Positions 34,901 through 43,763 of a stretch of 64,000 bases of DNA are shown here, in pieces. A model generated the notes under the pieces. That model was given only the letters and a program-made list of their open reading frames with translations. It was not told the DNA's origin and searched no databases. Source of the stretch: Roseibium marinum (GTDB lineage Bacteria > Pseudomonadota > Alphaproteobacteria > Rhizobiales > Stappiaceae); contig NZ_PPCN01000015.1 in the NCBI RefSeq assembly GCF_002906165.1, positions 42,973-106,972 of the forward strand, given 5' to 3'. The stretch's first letter is position 1. Each line of letters opens with the position of its first letter. A program made the translations under genes and the position numbers.

Positions 34901-35013
34901 AAAGCGTGTCGCGTTTAAGCGGATTCATGGTTTCAGGAAGACGCTCGGGGCAGTGTTTGCATTGCAAATGCGTTCGGGCAATTTCCTGGGTTCAATTCAA
35001 CGCGACATGCTCT
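34901..35013 (+). repeat. 113-bp palindromic repeat, copy A
   Basis: Ends AAGCGTGTCGCGTT and AACGCGACATGCT are inverted repeats with one mismatch. The full 113 bases match, in opposite orientation, the 113 bases at 46040-46152 with about 12 differences counted by eye. It resembles a miniature inverted-repeat element. An open frame runs through it into the next gene but is not coding. Confidence 0.85.
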
Positions 35014-35117
35014 CTAGACGCTTTGCCGCTGCTTCAGGAACAGGTTTTGACCGGGCCGACAAAATTCTGGCAATGTCTGCGCCTGCGTTCGATCTCTGTT
35101 TCGGGAAACTCATTCAC

Positions 35118-35867
35118 ATGACCACTTTGGACCGGCGGCAGCCGGAGGGGATATTTTCGGCAAACGACACCGTCACGCACTCAGTCATCGATGACCTCGT
35201 GACGGCCAACAGGATCCTGGCGGGGGAAGGTGTGCTGGATGCTTTCGGGCATATCAGCGTGCGCGATCCGCACGATCCAGGCGCGTTCTTTCTGTCGCGG
35301 TCCCGCAGTCCGGAACTGGTTGAGGCCGGGGACATCATGCGCTTCGATCTGGAGGGCAACGTGCTGGAGGGCGAGGGGAAGCCTTATCTGGAGCGCGTCC
35401 TGCACGCCGCCATTCTGGCCGCGCGCCCCGATGTCAATTCGGTCGTGCATCATCATGCGCCGTCCGTGCTGCCCTTTGCCGTCGCCGATGTGGCGCTGCG
35501 GCCTGTGTTTCATCTCGGCGCCGTCATGGGAGCTCGGGTGCCGGTGTGGGACAGCCAGGACAGCTTCGATGACACGAGCCTGCTGGTATCCGATCTCGAC
35601 ATGGCCCGCTCGCTTGCGCAAACGCTTGGCACTGAGCCGAGCTGCCTGCTGGCCCGCCACGGCGCGGTCTGCGCCGGACCCGACATCCGGCAGACGGTGT
35701 TCATCGCGATCTGCATGCGGGACAATGCCGAGGTGCTGACGAACGCCCTTCGCCTTGGAACGCCGTCCTATCTGACAGAGGGTGAAATCCGGCAAGCGGC
35801 GGCCAAGCATGACGGCGGTGCTCCCGTCGCCCGCGCCTGGGAGTACTGGGCGCGCCGCTGTTCGTGA
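35118..35867 (+). CDS. class II aldolase/adducin-family protein (decarboxylase-like)
   Basis: A 249-residue metal-dependent enzyme. Zinc ligands are visible in SVVHHHAPSVLPF (His-His-His) and LLARHGAVCAGP, with GHISVRDP near residue 50. This family includes fuculose-phosphate aldolase and several aromatic or hydroxy-acid decarboxylases such as 3,4-dihydroxyphthalate decarboxylase. The ATG at 35118 was chosen; frame upstream runs through the 113-bp repeat and should not be counted. It is convergent with the tandem-HTH LysR gene. Substrate unknown. Confidence 0.88.
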   Translation: MTTLDRRQPEGIFSANDTVTHSVIDDLVTANRILAGEGVLDAFGHISVRDPHDPGAFFLSRSRSPELVEAGDIMRFDLEGNVLEGEGKPYLERVLHAAILAARPDVNSVVHHHAPSVLPFAVADVALRPVFHLGAVMGARVPVWDSQDSFDDTSLLVSDLDMARSLAQTLGTEPSCLLARHGAVCAGPDIRQTVFIAICMRDNAEVLTNALRLGTPSYLTEGEIRQAAAKHDGGAPVARAWEYWARRCS

Positions 35868-35879
35868 ACGGGCGGACGT

Positions 35880-37118
35880 CTAAATCTGCGCCTTGTTCGG
35901 GGAAACGGGCCTTGTGCCGCTGAGCTCCGCGGCAACGGCGCGCAGGGAACCCAGAAGGGCGGAAGCCATCGGTGTCGGGGAAAAATCGGAGCGGATGGTG
36001 ATGCCGACGGGCCGGTTGCCGGAGCTGATCTCAACCGACAGGATCTTCAGGACGCGCCAGTCCACTTCCAGATCGACCTGAAACCGCGACAGGAGCGCCA
36101 GCCGGTCGCCGCGCAACAGGAGCGAGCGCACGGTCACGACTGAATCCGTCTCGATGACATTGCGCGGCGAAGGCAGGCCCGCGGCGGACAGTGCGCTCTC
36201 GAACAGAGCCCGGATCGGCACGCCCCCGAAGGGCAGGACCCAGCCGTGATCCAGGCAGTCGGCCAGGCCGACATGATCGCGCGCCGCGAGCGGATGGTTC
36301 CGCGCCGCTATGATGGCGATATCGTCCCTGAACAGTTCCTCGGACTCCAGCCCGCCTATCGGGATCGGCTGGCGGATGGTTCCGGCCAATATATCGATGT
36401 TGCCCTCGGCGAGATCTCTCAGGAGGGCCTCATACGTCCCGTCGACTATGGCGACCTGGGCGTCGGGAAAGCTGCACAGCAGCTTTTCGACCGCAACCGG
36501 GACAAGCCCGCCAAGGGTCAGAGGCAGGGCGCCGATCCGGATCCTGCCGCCCGTTTCGCCCCTGAGATAACCTATCTCCTCGACGGCCTGGCGGATTTCC
36601 GCCTGCGCGAGTTTCACCCGGCGCAGGAGAACTTCGCCGGACCGCGTGAGTTTCATGGTGGTTTTCATGCGGTAGAAAAGGGCTGTTCCGACGCGATTTT
36701 CCAGCGTCCGCAGCGATTTGCTCATGGCCGGTTGCGTCAGTCCGGCGGCACGTGCGGCGCTGTTGATCGAGCCGAAGTCCGCGATGCCCAGAAGAGCTGC
36801 AAACTCGTGATCGGATGCATGTTGCACGAAGGAGTGCTCTTCGGCGGGAGCGTTCCGGTTCAGGGCGCGAAGCTCCGTCTCGCTTCGCTTCAGGTGATGC
36901 TGCGTCCTGCGGACCCGATCGACCAGGAGCTTGCCGGCATCCGTCAAGGCAAGCGTTCGCGAACTGCGATGGAACAGCAGAATGCCGAGTTCGTCCTCAA
37001 GGCTCTGTACCGCACGGGTGACGGCGGGTTGCGTCATGTTGATGTGGCGTGCGGCGCCCGAAAAGCTGCCGGACTCCGCAACCGATAATGCGACATGAAG
37101 TTTGCGGAGCTTGGGCAG
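35880..37118 (-). CDS. LysR-family regulator with two tandem helix-turn-helix domains, non-ATG start
   Basis: The protein has a first LysR DNA-binding domain (KLHVALSVAESGSFSGAARH, MTQPAVTRAVQSLEDELG), a second one about 100 residues later (FAALLGIADFGSINSAARAA, LTQPAMSKSLRTLENRVG), and a single effector domain (GRIRIGALPLTLGGLVPVAV ... GDRLALLSRFQVDLEVDW). The first ATG in frame, at 37037, would cut the first domain in half. Homology continues 27 codons further, to a CTG at 37118 behind GGAG with a seven-base gap; an in-frame stop lies just upstream, and no ATG, GTG or TTG exists between. So translation probably begins at CTG (or ATC at 37121). It is divergent from the ThDP-enzyme operon and likely controls it. 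Confidence 0.85.
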   Translation of the reverse strand: MPKLRKLHVALSVAESGSFSGAARHINMTQPAVTRAVQSLEDELGILLFHRSSRTLALTDAGKLLVDRVRRTQHHLKRSETELRALNRNAPAEEHSFVQHASDHEFAALLGIADFGSINSAARAAGLTQPAMSKSLRTLENRVGTALFYRMKTTMKLTRSGEVLLRRVKLAQAEIRQAVEEIGYLRGETGGRIRIGALPLTLGGLVPVAVEKLLCSFPDAQVAIVDGTYEALLRDLAEGNIDILAGTIRQPIPIGGLESEELFRDDIAIIAARNHPLAARDHVGLADCLDHGWVLPFGGVPIRALFESALSAAGLPSPRNVIETDSVVTVRSLLLRGDRLALLSRFQVDLEVDWRVLKILSVEISSGNRPVGITIRSDFSPTPMASALLGSLRAVAAELSGTRPVSPNKAQI

Positions 37119-37345
37119 GATGGATCTCCAATCGGAATTTTATTCTATACGGAGTCAAGGAACGCGCTTTTTCCCAATTTCTCAAGAGTTTTTGCCGATT
37201 TGCCGGAACTTGACCTCGAAGCCTATAACCAAAATGCATCAATCGATAGCAGATGGCATTTCCCTGCGTCCGGTTTTCTTCCCACTATGGACCCCAATAA
37301 GCCGGCTGAAAAATTCAAACAGGCCGGCACGGGAGGACGATGGTC

Positions 37346-39178
37346 ATGGACGAGATTCGCCGCCACGGCGAAAGCGGAACAATCTGGCTCGACGAGCTGG
37401 AAAATCCCGTTCCATGCGAGACCACTGCCCTGCAATGGGGCAGCGATGCCGTTGCCGAACTCCTGCGTCTTTTCGAAATTCCCTATATTGCCCTGGTTCC
37501 CGGATCGAGTTTTCGGGGGCTGCACGACTCGCTGGTCAACTATCTCGGCAATATCGATCCGAAGATGGTGGTGTGCCTGCATGAGGAGCATGCGGTTGCC
37601 ATAGCCGACGGCTACGCCCGCGTGACCGGCAAGCCGATGGCGGTGGCGCTTCACTCCAATGTCGGCCTGATGCACGCTTCCATGAGCATTTACAACGCCT
37701 GGTGCGACCGCGTGCCGATGCTCATCATCGGGGCGACCGGTCCGGTCGACGCGCACAAGCGGCGGCCTTGGATCGACTGGGTGCACACATCCAGGGACCA
37801 GGGTGCTCTGATCCGGCCGTTCATCAAATGGGACGACCAGCCGGCTTCGGTGGAGGCGTCCATTGAATCTCTCCTGCGCGCCTATCAGGTCACGACGACG
37901 CCGCCCTACGGGCCGGCTTACGTATGCCTTGACGTGAGCATGCAGGAGGAAAAACTCGGGCGGGAGATTTCCATTCCCGACGTGAAGCGGTTTCAAGCCC
38001 CTGAACCTCCGGCTCCGGGCAAGGCCGATCTGGAAAAGGTGGCCGCGGCCCTGGAGCGGTCGCAGCGGCCGGTTTTCCTGTTCGGCCGGATGGAACGGGG
38101 CGTGCGGGAATGGAACCGCAGAATAGCGCTGGCCGAGGCCTGTGGCGCCGCCGTGATGACCAGCATTCACAATCCGTCTGTCTTTCCGACCCCGCATCGC
38201 CAGCACCTGCTGCCGCCATGCGGCGAGGCCAGAAGCCTTGCCGAGCAGGAGTTGATTGCGGAGGCCGATCTCATCCTGTCCTTCGACTGGATGGATCTGG
38301 CCGGCTACCTCAGAAGCTGTACCGGGAAGTCCCAGACCCAGGACCCGCTGGACTGCCCGATCATCCATTGCTCGCTGGATTCAACCGTAACCAACGGCTG
38401 GAGCATGGATCATCAGGCATTGCCGGCGGCCGATACGAACATTCTGGCGCACCCGGACATCGTCGTCTCCGTCCTGCTGGACAGGCTTGAGAGCCGCGCG
38501 GCACCGGGTTCAAGCACATGGGATTTCGACGGCACGCATTGGTCGGACAAGTTGCCTGCCGAAGCACCCGGCACAGTGTCCGGAAAGATTTCGCTCGGCG
38601 ATTTCGCGCTGAGCATTCGCGCCCATGCCCGCGCCGAAGACGTCACCCTGGTCCGCCTGCCACTCGGCTGGCCCGCGGCGGCAAGCCATTTCGACCATCC
38701 GCTTTCCTATCTCGGCAAGGATGGTGGCGCGGCCGTCGGGGTCGGTCCCGGACATGCCGTCGGCGCGGCCCTGGCGCTCAAGGACAGCGGCAGGATCGTC
38801 ACCGCCGTTCTGGGCGACGGCGATACGCTGATGGGCATAAACGCGCTTTGGACAGCCAGCCATCTGCAAGTGCCACTTCTGATCATCGTCGCCAACAACA
38901 CATCCTATTTCAACGACGAGCGGCATCAGGAACGGATCGCCGATGCACGCGGACGGCCGGCGGACAACAAGTGGATCGGCCAGCGGCTCACCGATCCGCA
39001 GGTCGATATCCGCGCGATGGCGGCGGCGCAAGGCTTCGAAACGATAGGACCGGTCAAAAGCCGGGCGGATCTTGAAACGGCGATCCGGGAGGCAACCGGA
39101 ACGGTTCGCGCCGGCGGCAGGGTCCTGATCGATGCCGCGATAGAGGACGGCTACGCAAACGACTTTGGCCAGCAGTGA
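37346..39178 (+). CDS. thiamine-diphosphate-dependent enzyme, acetolactate synthase/2-oxoacid decarboxylase superfamily
   Basis: A 610-residue enzyme. The N-terminal pyrimidine domain has ALVPGSSFRGLHDSL and the catalytic glutamate in CLHEEHAVAIADGYARVTGK. The C-terminal pyrophosphate domain has VLGDGDTLMGINALWTASHL then IVANNTSYFND, the GDG-N metal/ThDP motif. The ATG at 37346 fits GGAGG with nine bases between; an ATG six bases earlier is too close. First gene of an operon with a TctCBA transporter and an aldehyde dehydrogenase, so decarboxylation of an imported 2-oxoacid to an aldehyde is the simplest reading. Carboligation is possible. Confidence 0.88.
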   Translation: MDEIRRHGESGTIWLDELENPVPCETTALQWGSDAVAELLRLFEIPYIALVPGSSFRGLHDSLVNYLGNIDPKMVVCLHEEHAVAIADGYARVTGKPMAVALHSNVGLMHASMSIYNAWCDRVPMLIIGATGPVDAHKRRPWIDWVHTSRDQGALIRPFIKWDDQPASVEASIESLLRAYQVTTTPPYGPAYVCLDVSMQEEKLGREISIPDVKRFQAPEPPAPGKADLEKVAAALERSQRPVFLFGRMERGVREWNRRIALAEACGAAVMTSIHNPSVFPTPHRQHLLPPCGEARSLAEQELIAEADLILSFDWMDLAGYLRSCTGKSQTQDPLDCPIIHCSLDSTVTNGWSMDHQALPAADTNILAHPDIVVSVLLDRLESRAAPGSSTWDFDGTHWSDKLPAEAPGTVSGKISLGDFALSIRAHARAEDVTLVRLPLGWPAAASHFDHPLSYLGKDGGAAVGVGPGHAVGAALALKDSGRIVTAVLGDGDTLMGINALWTASHLQVPLLIIVANNTSYFNDERHQERIADARGRPADNKWIGQRLTDPQVDIRAMAAAQGFETIGPVKSRADLETAIREATGTVRAGGRVLIDAAIEDGYANDFGQQ

Positions 39179-39260
39179 CCCCTCCGGGGAGGCGGGGCGG
39201 CTGGTACAAACCCGGCGACAAGACCGGGAGGAAATGAAACGGAAATCGGAGGAGAACGAA

Positions 39261-40220
39261 ATGACTGCAACGATGATGAAGAAGCTGGCCCTGGCTGCGG
39301 TCGCCGCCGGCCTGGCCTTTCCGGCGGTGCCGGCGCTTGCCGAATATCCTGACAAACCAATCACGATGTATATCGGCTTCAATCCGGGCGGGGCTGTCGA
39401 TACGACCGCACGGTTGATCCAGAGGAACCTGGAAAAGGAACTCGGCGTTCCGGTCGTCGCGGTCCAGAAACCCGGCGGTGGCGGCACGGTCATGGCCACG
39501 ACGCTGATGCATGACAAGCCGGACGGCTACACTATCGGCATGGGCGCCAGCGCGGCATTCGTCCTCGCGCCCTTGCTCAATTCTGACATCCAGTTCGAAC
39601 TGGACGGCTTCGATCACATCGCAACCGTTTCCTATCCGCAGGATGCGCTGGTGGTGCGTGCCGATTCACCCTGGAACACTTACGCCGACATGATCAAGGA
39701 CGCCAAGGAGAACGACAAGGCCCTGTCCCTGTCCTCCCAGGTTTCCGTGTCGCGTCTGATGGCGATCGCCATCGAGGAAAAGGAAGGCGTCAAGTTCAAT
39801 ATCGTTCCGGTCAAGGGCGGAAAGGCCGGTATCCAGAACGTCCTTGGCGGCCATACCGATCTGACCTGGGGCGCTTCGGGCTGGCATGGCCAGGTGAAGG
39901 CCGGTGAAATGAAGCCGATCCTGTCGCTGGGCTATGTCCGCAATCCGGACTTCCAGGATATTCCGACCCTGCAGGAACTGGGCATCGACTACGCCTTTGT
40001 CGATACGTTCATGCTGTCGGCTCCCAAAGGTCTGCCGGAAGACGTCAAGGCCAAGCTGTCCGCGGCTGTCAAGGCCGCGCTCACACCGGAACTGGCTGCC
40101 GAACTTCAGTCCAAGATGTATCTGTCCGCCGATTACCGGACACCGGAAGAGACGCTTGACTATCTGAAGATGCAGCGCGAGCAGGTAAAGCCTTTCGTCG
40201 AGAAGATGCTGGCTCAATAA
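39261..40220 (+). CDS. tripartite tricarboxylate transporter (TTT) substrate-binding protein, TctC type
   Basis: The periplasmic receptor, 319 residues. Signal peptide MTATMMKKLALAAVAAGLAF ending PALAEYP, then the TctC hallmarks ITMYIGFNPGGAVDTTARLI, PGGGGTVMATTLMHDKPDGY and KGGKAGIQNVLGGHTDL. The ATG at 39261 follows GGAGGAGAACGAA. Such receptors bind di- and tricarboxylates or aromatic acids. It lies 82 bases after the ThDP-enzyme gene. Confidence 0.94.
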   Translation: MTATMMKKLALAAVAAGLAFPAVPALAEYPDKPITMYIGFNPGGAVDTTARLIQRNLEKELGVPVVAVQKPGGGGTVMATTLMHDKPDGYTIGMGASAAFVLAPLLNSDIQFELDGFDHIATVSYPQDALVVRADSPWNTYADMIKDAKENDKALSLSSQVSVSRLMAIAIEEKEGVKFNIVPVKGGKAGIQNVLGGHTDLTWGASGWHGQVKAGEMKPILSLGYVRNPDFQDIPTLQELGIDYAFVDTFMLSAPKGLPEDVKAKLSAAVKAALTPELAAELQSKMYLSADYRTPEETLDYLKMQREQVKPFVEKMLAQ

Positions 40221-40262
40221 GGGCCGCGTGCCGGGACACCCGGAGCGTTGCGGGAGGAAATT

Positions 40263-40733
40263 GTGCGCAAGAGCGATATCGCAAGCGGCCTTGTCCTGAC
40301 AGTGTTCGGACTGGTCAGCCTCTGGCTGATCATTCCGGTCCAGATCAGCGGCCATTCCGACTACGGGCTTGCGCCTGATTTCTTCCCACGCTTGCTGATG
40401 TGGTTCTTTGTGCTGCTGGCGGCCGCGCTGGCCGGCAGCAGACTGCTCGAAGTTCGCCGAGGAGCCGCTGCCTCCGGCGCGCAGGAGACGTCACCGATGG
40501 AACCGGCCGACTGGCTGTTCATCGGCGCCGCCGCGGCGGTGTTGGCGATTGCCTATCTTCTCATGGAATACGCCGGCTTCATCTGGGCCGGTGTCTTCAC
40601 CGTTTTTTGCGGTGGACTGGCGATGGGCAACCTGCGCAAACACCCGGTCCGGCTGGCCCTCATGTGCCTTGCCGCTCCGGTGCTCGTCTACATGGTGTTC
40701 AGGCACCTGTTCCTTGTCTTCCTGCCGACATAG
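40263..40733 (+). CDS. TTT transporter small membrane subunit, TctB type
   Basis: A 156-residue protein with four hydrophobic segments, for example IASGLVLTVFGLVSLWLIIP and PADWLFIGAAAAVLAIAYLL. The GTG at 40263 behind GGGAGGAAATT is the best start; a TTG at 40248 is in frame but its ribosome site is poor. Sits between the receptor and the large subunit in standard C-B-A order. Confidence 0.9.
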   Translation: MRKSDIASGLVLTVFGLVSLWLIIPVQISGHSDYGLAPDFFPRLLMWFFVLLAAALAGSRLLEVRRGAAASGAQETSPMEPADWLFIGAAAAVLAIAYLLMEYAGFIWAGVFTVFCGGLAMGNLRKHPVRLALMCLAAPVLVYMVFRHLFLVFLPT

Positions 40734-40748
40734 GCTCTGAGTGGAATA

Positions 40749-42290
40749 ATGGAAACAATCCTTGCCGGCATTTCCGATGCCTTCACGCTCGTTAATATCG
40801 GCTATATCGCATTCGGCGTCTTCATGGGCATCATGGTCGGGGCCATTCCCGGCCTCAACGGACCGATGGCGATCGCCGTCGCCGTGCCCCTGACCTATTC
40901 CATGACACCGCTCGCGGCCGTCGCTTTTCTGATCGGCATCAACAAGGGCGGCACCTATGGGGGATCCGTTTCCGCGATCCTGCTCAATACGCCGGGCTCG
41001 CCGGAATCGACTTCGACCGCCTTCGACGGCTATCCGCTGGTCAAAAAAGGCAAGGGCCTGAAAGCGCTCAAGATGGCGCTCTACTCGTCGGTCTCCGGCG
41101 ACATTTTTTCAGATATCGTTCTGTTCACCGTTGCCGCGCCGCTGGCGATCATCGCCCTGAAGATGGGACCCGCGGAAATGGCGGCCGTCTTCGCCTTTTC
41201 GCTGACAATCGTCGCGGGGCTGAGCGGCAACTCGCTGCTGCGCGGGCTGATCGCGGCGGTTCTGGGCGCGTTCCTGTCAACGGTGGGGCTCGATATCGAG
41301 ACGGCGCAGCCGCGTCTGACCATGGGCATAAGCAATCTCATCGAGGGCATTCCCATCATCCCGATGACAATCGGCCTGCTGGCGCTGTCGGAAATCCTGA
41401 TCCAGATCGAGACGACGCTGCTCGGACGGGAAACGGACACCGGCCGCAACAGGATCTTCAGCAAGGACCTGCCCAGGGAAGACCGCCGCGTGTCCTTTGC
41501 CGAATACAAAAGCTGCCTGAGGACCATTGTCCGCTCCGCCCTCATCGGGACGGGCGTCGGCGCGGTCCCGGGTATCGGCGCGATCGTGGCGGGTTTCCTT
41601 GGATATGGCGCGGCCAAAAGAGCCTCGAAAAATCCGGAGGAATTCGGCACCGGAAAACTGGAGGGCATCGCCGCCACGGAAGCGGCGAACAGCGCGGTCA
41701 TCGGCGCCAACCTGATCCCGTTGCTGGCGCTCGGCATTCCCGGCAGCCTGTCCGCGGCGATCCTTATCGGCGCCTTCCTCATGCACGGCGTCGATCCCGG
41801 ACCGTTGATCTTTCAGGAACACGGGCGGCTGGTCTACGGCATTTTCGCCGCCATGTTCCTGGCGAACTGGATCAACTTCGCAATCGGCAATTTCGGATTG
41901 CGTTTTTTCGCCCTCCTTGTCAGCGTGCCCAAGGCGATCATCCATCCCATTCTGGTGATCTTCTGCATCGCCGGCGCCTATGCCAACGGCAATGCCATGT
42001 TCTCCGTCGCGGTCATGATGGTCTTCGCCGTCGTCGGCTATTTCATGCGCAAGATGGATTTCTCCTTTGCGACCTTCATCATCGGCTTCGCGCTGGGCAG
42101 CACCTTCGAACAATCGGTGCGCCAGTCGGTTATCCTCTTCAAGGACCAGCCGCTTGAACTCTTCCAGCATCCGATCGTCCTGTTCTTCACCGCGCTGACG
42201 GTCTTTTCCCTCTGGCGCATCGCCCGCACCAAGAACCGGATCGCGCCTGTGCGCTCACCGGACACAACCGCACCGGACAACGGATCATGA
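40749..42290 (+). CDS. TTT transporter large membrane subunit, TctA type
   Basis: A 513-residue sodium- or proton-driven permease. It has GVFMGIMVGAIPGLNGPMAI and its internal repeat GTGVGAVPGIGAIVAGFLGY, plus INKGGTYGGSVSAILLNTPG and the mate ALGIPGSLSAAILIGAFLMH, the two-fold pattern expected of TctA. About eleven membrane segments. Ends with a four-base overlap into the aldehyde dehydrogenase gene. Confidence 0.95.
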   Translation: METILAGISDAFTLVNIGYIAFGVFMGIMVGAIPGLNGPMAIAVAVPLTYSMTPLAAVAFLIGINKGGTYGGSVSAILLNTPGSPESTSTAFDGYPLVKKGKGLKALKMALYSSVSGDIFSDIVLFTVAAPLAIIALKMGPAEMAAVFAFSLTIVAGLSGNSLLRGLIAAVLGAFLSTVGLDIETAQPRLTMGISNLIEGIPIIPMTIGLLALSEILIQIETTLLGRETDTGRNRIFSKDLPREDRRVSFAEYKSCLRTIVRSALIGTGVGAVPGIGAIVAGFLGYGAAKRASKNPEEFGTGKLEGIAATEAANSAVIGANLIPLLALGIPGSLSAAILIGAFLMHGVDPGPLIFQEHGRLVYGIFAAMFLANWINFAIGNFGLRFFALLVSVPKAIIHPILVIFCIAGAYANGNAMFSVAVMMVFAVVGYFMRKMDFSFATFIIGFALGSTFEQSVRQSVILFKDQPLELFQHPIVLFFTALTVFSLWRIARTKNRIAPVRSPDTTAPDNGS

Positions 42291-43762
42291 GCGCACATCA
42301 TCTGAGCGAACCGCGGATCCGGTTTCCCGAGCACCGGCAACTCTATTACGCCGGCGGATGGCATGCCGCCCGCAAAGGGCAGGTCCGCCCCTGCGGCAGC
42401 CCGGCAACAGGCGAGAGCTACGGGGAAGCAAGTTACGCGGACCCGGACGACATGCGCGCGGCGATCGAAGCCGCGCACAAGGCCTTTCCCGCCTGGCGCG
42501 ACACGCCGCCTCTGGAGCGGGCCCGGCAGCTGAGACAGATCGCCGACATCCTGCGGGCGAACAAGCAGGAGCTTGCGCTGGTCGATGCGGCGGACAGCGG
42601 CAATCCGGTCGCCGCCATGCTGAAGGACGTGGACATCGCTGTAAGCCAGCTCGATTTCTTCGCCGGTCTTGTCACGGAAATGAAGGGCGACAGTATTCCG
42701 ATGGGTCCGGACGCGGTGAATTTCACCGTTCGCGAGCCTCTTGGCGTGGTTGGGCGGATCGTCGCCTTCAACCATCCTCTCATGTTCTGCGCGGCAAAGA
42801 TGGCCGCGCCGCTCGCGGCCGGCAACACCGTGGTGATGAAACCGGCCGAACAGGCGCCGCTTTCGGTGCTGCGCCTGCTGGAACTGATCGACGGGATCCT
42901 TCCGGCCGGAGTGCTGAATGTCGTTCATGGCGGCGTGGACGCCGGGGCGGTCCTGGCGAGCCATCCGCTTGTGGCGAAAGTCGGCCTGATCGGCAGTGTG
43001 CCGACCGGACGGGCGGTGATGACGGGTGCTTCCGGCACGATCAAGGATGTGATGCTGGAACTCGGCGGCAAGAACGCGCTGATCGCCTGCGCCGATGCCG
43101 ATGTCGAAAAGACGGCAAGGGGCATCGTTGCCGGGATGAACTTCGCCTGGTGCGGGCAGTCCTGCGGCTCGACCAGCCGGGCATTCCTGCATGAGGATAT
43201 TCACGACGCGGTGCTGGAACGGGTGGTCGATCTTTGCGGCGCGTTCAAACCGGGCAATCCCGTCGACATGGCGACGACGATGGGAGCGCTGGTGAGCAAG
43301 AGCCAGCATGAGCGGGTGCTGGGCTATATCCGCAAAGGCCGGGAGGAGGGCGCCAGGCTGGTCTGCGGCGGTAACGTGCCGGATGCGCCTGGACTGGAAA
43401 ACGGCTTCTTCGTCGAGCCCACGGTCTTTGCCGATGTCACGCCCGACATGACGATTGCGCGGGAGGAAATCTTCGGCCCCGTCCTCTCGGTATTGAAATG
43501 GTCCGATGAAGCCCGGATGATGACGGCGGTCAACGGGGTCGAGTTCGGGCTGACATGCTCGATCTGGACCCGGGATCTGGCACGCGCCCATCGTCTCGCC
43601 CGGCAGGCCGACGCCGGCTTCGTCTGGGTCAACAAGTCCGGGGCGCATTTCCTCGGCGCACCGTTTGGCGGCGTGAAACAATCGGGTATCGGACGCGAGG
43701 AATGCATCGGTGAACTGCTCGCGTTCACACGGGAAAAGAACATCCATATCAATCTGGATTGA
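42287..43762 (+). CDS. aldehyde dehydrogenase family protein
   Basis: A 491-residue NAD(P)-dependent aldehyde dehydrogenase. Key marks: GRIVAFNHPLMFCAAKMAAP with the catalytic asparagine, VVMKPAEQAPLS, LELGGKNALIACADAD (glutamate) and the catalytic cysteine in WCGQSCGSTSRAF (Cys 293), ending FLGAPFGGVKQSGIGREEC. It should oxidise the aldehyde made by the ThDP enzyme to an acid. The start overlaps tctA by four bases. Benzaldehyde- or betaine-aldehyde-type relatives are alternatives. Confidence 0.94.
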   Translation: MSAHHLSEPRIRFPEHRQLYYAGGWHAARKGQVRPCGSPATGESYGEASYADPDDMRAAIEAAHKAFPAWRDTPPLERARQLRQIADILRANKQELALVDAADSGNPVAAMLKDVDIAVSQLDFFAGLVTEMKGDSIPMGPDAVNFTVREPLGVVGRIVAFNHPLMFCAAKMAAPLAAGNTVVMKPAEQAPLSVLRLLELIDGILPAGVLNVVHGGVDAGAVLASHPLVAKVGLIGSVPTGRAVMTGASGTIKDVMLELGGKNALIACADADVEKTARGIVAGMNFAWCGQSCGSTSRAFLHEDIHDAVLERVVDLCGAFKPGNPVDMATTMGALVSKSQHERVLGYIRKGREEGARLVCGGNVPDAPGLENGFFVEPTVFADVTPDMTIAREEIFGPVLSVLKWSDEARMMTAVNGVEFGLTCSIWTRDLARAHRLARQADAGFVWVNKSGAHFLGAPFGGVKQSGIGREECIGELLAFTREKNIHINLD

Positions 43763-43763
43763 C

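Noticed and set aside
34953..35117. N-terminal extension of the class II aldolase-like protein
   Set aside because: The extra codons are the 113-bp repeat; the same peptide-like string appears in a frame of repeat copy B, so it is not part of the enzyme.
36997..37242. 81-codon minus-strand frame over the start of the tandem-HTH LysR gene
   Set aside because: It is in a different frame from the DNA-binding domain and has no motif; it does not supply the missing start of the regulator.
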